A DNA stretch of 27,518 bases from assembly GCA_902496775.1 (NCBI GenBank), contig CABVCF010000018.1:1-27518 (forward strand). The letters run 5' to 3'. The translations under genes and the position numbers were made by a program. The notes beneath the pieces are model-generated. The model had not been told where the DNA came from, ran no database searches, and saw only the letters and a program-made list of their open reading frames with translations. Positions 23,034-27,518 of the stretch are shown piece after piece. Origin of the DNA: an uncultured Collinsella sp. (GTDB taxonomy: Bacteria > Actinomycetota > Coriobacteriia > Coriobacteriales > Coriobacteriaceae). The first letter of the stretch is position 1, and each line of letters opens with the position of its first letter.

Positions 23034-24347
23034 ATGCAGGCACAGAAGGCGGAGGGAACCCGCGACCTTATCGGCGCCGAGATGCGCGCCTGGCAAAAGA
23101 TGCAGCAGATTGCGGCCGGCGTGTTCGAGCCGTTTGGTTTTAAACCCATCGAGACGCCCGCGATCGAGCAGGTTGACGTGTTTGTCCACGGTATCGGCCA
23201 GTCGACCGACGTCGTGCGCAAGGAAATGTTCCGCGTGTTCAGCGGTGCCAACCTGGAGCGCGTCTTTACCGAGGGCACCGACACCAAACTCAAGCCCAAG
23301 CAGCGCCTGGCACTTCGCCCCGAGGGCACGGCCGGCGTGGTGCGCGCCGTCGTCGAGAACAATCTGGTGCCCCAGGGCTCCACGCCGTTTAAGGCTTACT
23401 ACGCCGAGGCCATGTTCCGCGGCGAGCGTCCCCAGAAGGGCCGCCTGCGCCAGTTCCACCAGGTGGGCATCGAGTGGCTCGGCGCTCCCGATCCGGCGGC
23501 AGACGCCGAGTGCATCATCATGCTCATGGAGTTCTACAAGCGCCTGGGCTTCGATCTTTCCAAGCTTCGTCTGCTCATCAACTCGATGGGTGACGCCCAG
23601 TGCCGTCCGGCTTATCGCGAGCAGGTTAAGCAGTTCATCCTCGATCACGCCGACGAGATGTGCGATGAGTGCCGCGAGCGCGCCGAGCTCAACCCGCTGC
23701 GTGCCTTCGACTGCAAGAACGACCACTGCCGCGAGATCATGGCCGAGGCTCCGCTGATGGGTGACAACCTGTGCGATGAGTGCCGCGAGCACTACGAGCA
23801 GGTCAAGCGCTATCTGGATGCCGCCGGTATCGAGTATGTCGAGGATCCCACCTTGGTGCGCGGCCTGGACTACTACACCCGTACTGTCTTTGAGGTCGAG
23901 GCCCCTGGCGCCGGCGTCGGCTCCATCGGCGGCGGCGGCCGCTACGATGGCCTGGTCGAGCTCGAGGGTGGCAAGCCCACGGCGGGCGTCGGCTTTGCTG
24001 TCGGTTTTGAGCGCGCCCTGCTGGCCCTGCAGGCCTTTGGCAGCGATTTGGGTGCCGATGAGGCCCCGTGCGTCTATGTCGCCAACGCCGGCAAGGAGCT
24101 GCGTCAGAACGTCTTTGCCATTACGCAGGAGCTTCGCGCCGCAGGTATCGTGACCGAGGCCGACTATCAGGGTCGTTCGCTCAAGGCCCAGTTTAAGCAA
24201 GCCGATAAGGTAGGCGCCAAGCTCATCTTGGTCCTGGGTGGCGACGAGCTTGCCGCCGGCAAGGTCAAAGTGCGCGACATGCAGAGCCATGACGAGGTGC
24301 TCGCCGATCTGGACAACGTCGTCGAGGCGGTTCGCGAGCGCCTGTAG
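23034..24347 (+). CDS. hisS: Histidine--tRNA ligase
   Basis: Class II aminoacyl-tRNA synthetase charging tRNA-His, 437 residues. Motif 2 is FRGERPQKGRLRQFHQ. The histidine-specific signature is LVRGLDYYTRTVFE, followed by GSIGGGGRYDGLV. Motif 3 is AVGFERALL. The N-terminal KAEGTRDLIG and the C-terminal anticodon-binding domain (about 335-437) are present. The insertion region carries paired cysteines (CDEC ... DCKNDHC ... CDEC), as in several Gram-positive enzymes. ATG 23034 follows AAAGGTG. aspS, its common neighbour, does not follow; ppc does. No T-box leader was recognised. Confidence 0.98.
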   Translation: MQAQKAEGTRDLIGAEMRAWQKMQQIAAGVFEPFGFKPIETPAIEQVDVFVHGIGQSTDVVRKEMFRVFSGANLERVFTEGTDTKLKPKQRLALRPEGTAGVVRAVVENNLVPQGSTPFKAYYAEAMFRGERPQKGRLRQFHQVGIEWLGAPDPAADAECIIMLMEFYKRLGFDLSKLRLLINSMGDAQCRPAYREQVKQFILDHADEMCDECRERAELNPLRAFDCKNDHCREIMAEAPLMGDNLCDECREHYEQVKRYLDAAGIEYVEDPTLVRGLDYYTRTVFEVEAPGAGVGSIGGGGRYDGLVELEGGKPTAGVGFAVGFERALLALQAFGSDLGADEAPCVYVANAGKELRQNVFAITQELRAAGIVTEADYQGRSLKAQFKQADKVGAKLILVLGGDELAAGKVKVRDMQSHDEVLADLDNVVEAVRERL

Positions 24348-24404
24348 CGCATCTTTTTGAGCTTCGGGCCTGCTAACGTGCCCTGCTCATGGAGAGCGAT
24401 TGTT

Positions 24405-24443
24405 ACGGGGGTGTTTCGCTTTTATGCGGAATGCCCCCGTTTA
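24405..24443 (+). terminator. Hairpin after hisS, likely terminator
   Basis: A 15-base stem (24405-24419 with 24426-24440) includes several G-U pairs and a T-rich 6-base loop; the T-run after it is short. It lies about 57 bases after the hisS stop. Confidence 0.65.
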
Positions 24444-24604
24444 CGTATGCCGCCCACCGAGAAATACGACCATTTAGGGCAAAAACCTTTGCAATGCAGA
24501 AAATACTTTTGTGTGGTAAAGCGCAATCAGTGTCGAAACTATTTCTCAAGCGCCTATAATGAATACCGCATGTTACGTGCATAGAAGGAGGAATGGGAGG
24601 AAAC
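24444..24604 (+). promoter_or_regulatory. AT-richer promoter region of ppc
   Basis: A consensus -10 TATAAT lies at 24555-24560; the -35 position (around GTCGAA) is weak, which suggests an activator. The region is clearly more AT-rich than its surroundings and holds the small dyad TGCA-A-TGCA. Two Shine-Dalgarno-like runs, AAGGAGG and GGGAGG, lie between the -10 and the start. Confidence 0.5.
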
Positions 24605-27418
24605 GTGGCTGAGAACCTAAGCAACCAGTCTGTACCCGAAGCCGCGGCGCGCGTCGCTGCCGTGGTCAACCGCCTCGTTAACCGAATCGGCTCGAATGCC
24701 GAGTCCAGGGAGCGTCTCGCCGAGATCGAGATCCCCGAGGAGCTGCGCGACAATCTGGCGCTGTTCTTGCGCCTGGAGCGCCGTGTGCTTAGCGAGTATG
24801 ATCCCGAGATCGCGGACCTGTTCGACAAGATTTTGACAGCCGAGATTGTGGTCAATGCCGGCAACCCCGGTACCTGCGCTGCCGACGAAGCCGTCGACGA
24901 GCAGGGCGTGCCCACCGCCGACGAGCCCACTGCCGTGGCATTTCGTGAGGTCGTCGATTTGATCGACAGCCTGCCGCTCGATAAGCAGCAGGTCATCGTT
25001 CGCGCCTTTACGAGCTTTTTCCATCTGGCAAACCTGTCGGAGGAGAACTACCGTGTGGCGCAGCTGCGCGAGCGCGAGGCCGGTGCGTCGACCGATACCG
25101 AGGTCGATCCTGCCAACGAGCTTACCGTTGCCTATCACCAGCTGGTGAATGAGCTGGGTGTCGAGGGTGCCAACGAGCTGCTCGACAAGCTCGAGTTCCA
25201 CCCTGTCTTTACCGCACATCCCACCGAGGCCCGTCGTAAGGCCGTCGAGGGCAAGATCCGCCGTATCTCCAACCTGCTGGAGGAGCGTCCGCGTCTGGGC
25301 GGCTCCGACCTGGTGGAGAACGAGCGCCATATGCTGCAGGAGATCGACGCCCTGGTGCGTACGAGTCCCATCGCGCTCAAGAAGCCCACGCCGGTCGAGG
25401 AAGCCGATACCATCATCGACATCTTCGATAACACGCTGTTCGACGTTATCCCCGTTATCTATCGTCGTTTTGACGATTGGGTGCTGGGCGACAAGGCCGG
25501 TACTGTGCCGCCGCTGTGCCCGGCGTTCTTCCATCCCGGCAGCTGGATCGGTTCCGACCGCGACGGTAACCCCAACGTCACCGCCAAGGTGAGCCGTGAG
25601 GTCGCCGCCAAGTACTTTACGCACATGGTGCTCAAGCTCGAGGACAAGTGCCGCCACATCGGCCGCAACCTCACGCTCGAGGCTACCTACAGCAAGCCGT
25701 CGGCCGAGCTCATTAACCTGTGGAACCATCAGGTCGAGATGAGCCCTCGTTACACGGCCCGCGCCGAGCTGATCTCCGAGCACGAGCCGCATCGCGCCGT
25801 CATGCTCGTCATGGCCGACCGCCTGAACGCCACCGTCCGTCGTATCACCGACACCATGTACCACAGCGCCGACGAGTTCCTGGATGACCTGCGCGTCGTC
25901 CAGCGTTCGCTGGCCGCCTGCGGTGCCGTCCGTGCTGCCTACGGCCCGGTCCAAACCATCATCTGGCAGGTCGAGTCCTTCGGCTTCCATATGGTCGAGA
26001 TGGAGTTCCGTCAGCACTCCGTGGTGCATGCCCGCGCCCTTAAGGATATCCACGAGAACGGTATCCATGGCGACCTGCAGCCCATGACGCGCGAGGTCAT
26101 CGATACCTTCCGCGCTATCGGCTCCATCCAAAAGCGCTACGGCAAGAAGATGGCGCACCGCTACATCATCTCGTTTACCAAGAGCGCTCAGCATGTGGCC
26201 GACGTCTTTGAGCTGGCGCACCTGTCCTTTGCACACGAGGAGGATGTCCCCGAGCTCGACGTGATCCCGTTGTTCGAGCAGCTCGAGGACCTCGAGGGCT
26301 GCGTCGACGTGCTCGATCAGATGCTTACGCTGCCCGTGGTGCAAAAGCGCCTTGCCCAGACCAACCGCCGCATGGAGGTCATGCTGGGCTATTCCGACTC
26401 TTCCAAGGATGCCGGTCCTACCACGGCCATGCTCGCGCTGCACTCCGCGCAGGAGCGCATCGCCAAGTGGGCAGAGAAGAACGATATCGACCTGGTGCTC
26501 ATGCACGGTCGCGGCGGTGCCGTGGGCCGTGGCGGCGGCCCGGCCAACAAGGCCGTGCTGGCGCAGCCCAAGGGTTCGGTCAACTGCTTCTTTAAGCTTA
26601 CCGAGCAGGGCGAAGTCATCTTTGCCCGTTACGGCAACCGCACGCTGGCTCAGCGCCATGTTGAGTCCGTTGCCGCCGCAACGCTTTTGCAGTCGGCCCC
26701 GAGTGTCGAGAAGACCAACACCGAGACCACGCAGAAGTTCTGGGATATGGCCGAGAAGCTCAACGCCGCAAGCCACGAACGCTATCTGGACCTGCTGAAC
26801 ACCGAGGACTTTACACCGTGGTTCTCGACCGTGACGCCGCTGACCGAGGTCGGTCTGCTGCCGATCGGCTCGCGTCCCGCCAAGCGCGGTCTGGGCGCCA
26901 AGTCGCTCGACGACCTGCGTACCATTCCGTGGATCTTCAGCTGGAGCCAGGCGCGCATCAATCTGGCCGCTTGGTACGGTCTGGGTACCGCCTGCGAGCA
27001 GTTTGGCGATCTGGACCAGCTTAAGGCTGCCTACCAGGAGTGGCCGTTCTTCCGCACCTTTATCGACAACATCGAGATGTCGATCGCCAAGACCGACCAG
27101 CGCATCGCCAAGATGTATCTGCACCTGGGCGATCGCCAGGATCTGTCCGAGAAGGTCTTTACCGAGATGCAGCTCACGCGTAAGTGGGTCCTTGCCATCG
27201 TCGGTGACGAGTGGCCGCTGCAGCGCCGCCGCGTGCTCGGCTGCGCCGTTCGCGTGCGCAACCCCTATGTCGACGCCCTGTCCATCGCCCAGGTTCGCGC
27301 CCTTCGCGAGGTGCGTATGAACCAGGACGAGATGGCCGAGGAGAAGAAGGCCGAGTACATGAGCCTGATTCTTTCGACTGTGACCGGCGTCTCGGCAGGA
27401 TTGCAGAACACGGGGTAA
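24605..27418 (+). CDS. ppc: Phosphoenolpyruvate carboxylase
   Basis: Carboxylates phosphoenolpyruvate to oxaloacetate in the cytoplasm, replenishing the C4 pool; in fermenters this feeds succinate formation and amino-acid synthesis. The protein has about 937 residues from GTG 24605. Conserved active-site segments are present: FTAHPTEARRK with the catalytic His, SWIGSDRDGNPNVT, MLGYSDSSKDAG, and the glycine-rich HGRGGAVGRGGGPANKA. The C-terminus ends QNTG, the usual invariant-Gly end. GTG 24605 follows GGGAGG; an in-frame ATG at 24593 directly abuts AAGGAGG and is less likely. An insert of about 45 residues near 75-130 (GNPGTCAADEAVDEQ) lengthens it relative to E. coli (883). It appears to be a single-gene unit. 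Confidence 0.97.
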   Translation: MAENLSNQSVPEAAARVAAVVNRLVNRIGSNAESRERLAEIEIPEELRDNLALFLRLERRVLSEYDPEIADLFDKILTAEIVVNAGNPGTCAADEAVDEQGVPTADEPTAVAFREVVDLIDSLPLDKQQVIVRAFTSFFHLANLSEENYRVAQLREREAGASTDTEVDPANELTVAYHQLVNELGVEGANELLDKLEFHPVFTAHPTEARRKAVEGKIRRISNLLEERPRLGGSDLVENERHMLQEIDALVRTSPIALKKPTPVEEADTIIDIFDNTLFDVIPVIYRRFDDWVLGDKAGTVPPLCPAFFHPGSWIGSDRDGNPNVTAKVSREVAAKYFTHMVLKLEDKCRHIGRNLTLEATYSKPSAELINLWNHQVEMSPRYTARAELISEHEPHRAVMLVMADRLNATVRRITDTMYHSADEFLDDLRVVQRSLAACGAVRAAYGPVQTIIWQVESFGFHMVEMEFRQHSVVHARALKDIHENGIHGDLQPMTREVIDTFRAIGSIQKRYGKKMAHRYIISFTKSAQHVADVFELAHLSFAHEEDVPELDVIPLFEQLEDLEGCVDVLDQMLTLPVVQKRLAQTNRRMEVMLGYSDSSKDAGPTTAMLALHSAQERIAKWAEKNDIDLVLMHGRGGAVGRGGGPANKAVLAQPKGSVNCFFKLTEQGEVIFARYGNRTLAQRHVESVAAATLLQSAPSVEKTNTETTQKFWDMAEKLNAASHERYLDLLNTEDFTPWFSTVTPLTEVGLLPIGSRPAKRGLGAKSLDDLRTIPWIFSWSQARINLAAWYGLGTACEQFGDLDQLKAAYQEWPFFRTFIDNIEMSIAKTDQRIAKMYLHLGDRQDLSEKVFTEMQLTRKWVLAIVGDEWPLQRRRVLGCAVRVRNPYVDALSIAQVRALREVRMNQDEMAEEKKAEYMSLILSTVTGVSAGLQNTG

Positions 27419-27491
27419 TCGATAGCCCTGTGGCTCTCACCGGGGCCCGATGGGTTTCCCTCTGAATGCGTCCTCGCACTTGAAGCCCCCT

Positions 27492-27518
27492 TATCCTGCT
27501 CCTTCGGAGCTGCGGATA
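27492..27518 (+). other. Hairpin at the window edge, possibly the ppc terminator
   Basis: TATCC-T-GCTCC-TTC-GGAGC-TGC-GGATA forms a two-part stem, 73 bases after the ppc stop. The sequence after it is outside the window, so a T-run cannot be checked. Nothing else was recognised in 27419-27491. Confidence 0.4.

Noticed and set aside
24617..27124. An 835-codon open frame on the minus strand opposite ppc
   Set aside because: Same artefact of strong codon bias in ppc; low-complexity composition, no motifs, and no promoter or terminator of its own.

Overview
The window looks like chromosomal DNA of a GC-rich Actinobacteriota of the Coriobacteriia, most likely Collinsella. This is inferred from GC-rich codon use, the gene set, and protein features recalled from that group; no database was searched. 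It is mostly core or near-core sequence. No insertion sequence, integrase, phage gene or CRISPR array was seen.

Layout from left to right: (1) the 3' part of a large TPR-like protein of unknown function (1-2376). (2) A tRNA-Ser(GCU) with its own promoter and terminator, followed by a repeated, hairpin-rich tRNA-derived region (2468-2821). (3) A secreted D,D-carboxypeptidase on the minus strand, divergent from a VanR/VanS-like two-component system (2881-6379). (4) A lone phosphate ABC ATPase, pstB, followed by a PhoP/PhoR-like two-component system (6483-9579). (5) A tyrosine-kinase regulatory trio of the exopolysaccharide type: Wzz-like adaptor, BY-kinase and PHP phosphatase, then a GNAT acetyltransferase (9775-12379). 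(6) htpG, with a terminator-like hairpin in its leader and two strong hairpins after it (12423-14743). (7) Two adjacent, translationally coupled YhgE/Pip-type membrane proteins (14919-19898). (8) An EamA-type transporter, an M20 amidohydrolase and a remnant of an MFS transporter (20100-22729). (9) Three long hairpins in a row, then hisS and ppc (22763-27418).

The dominant themes are cell-envelope sensing and regulation (D,D-carboxypeptidase with VanRS-like sensor, BY-kinase module, YhgE pair, PhoPR-like system) mixed with housekeeping genes. Apart from the dacA-like gene, every protein gene is on the plus strand.

The least explained sequence lies between genes. First is the 190-bp-period tRNA-Ser 3'-end repeat, which encloses a multi-hairpin element. 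Second is the triple hairpin array upstream of hisS. Two of its three arms (22763-22830 and 22910-22967) carry only wobble-type imperfections, which would pair in plus-strand RNA but not in minus-strand RNA. Both are reported as the best candidates for undescribed structured RNAs or dispersed palindromic elements.
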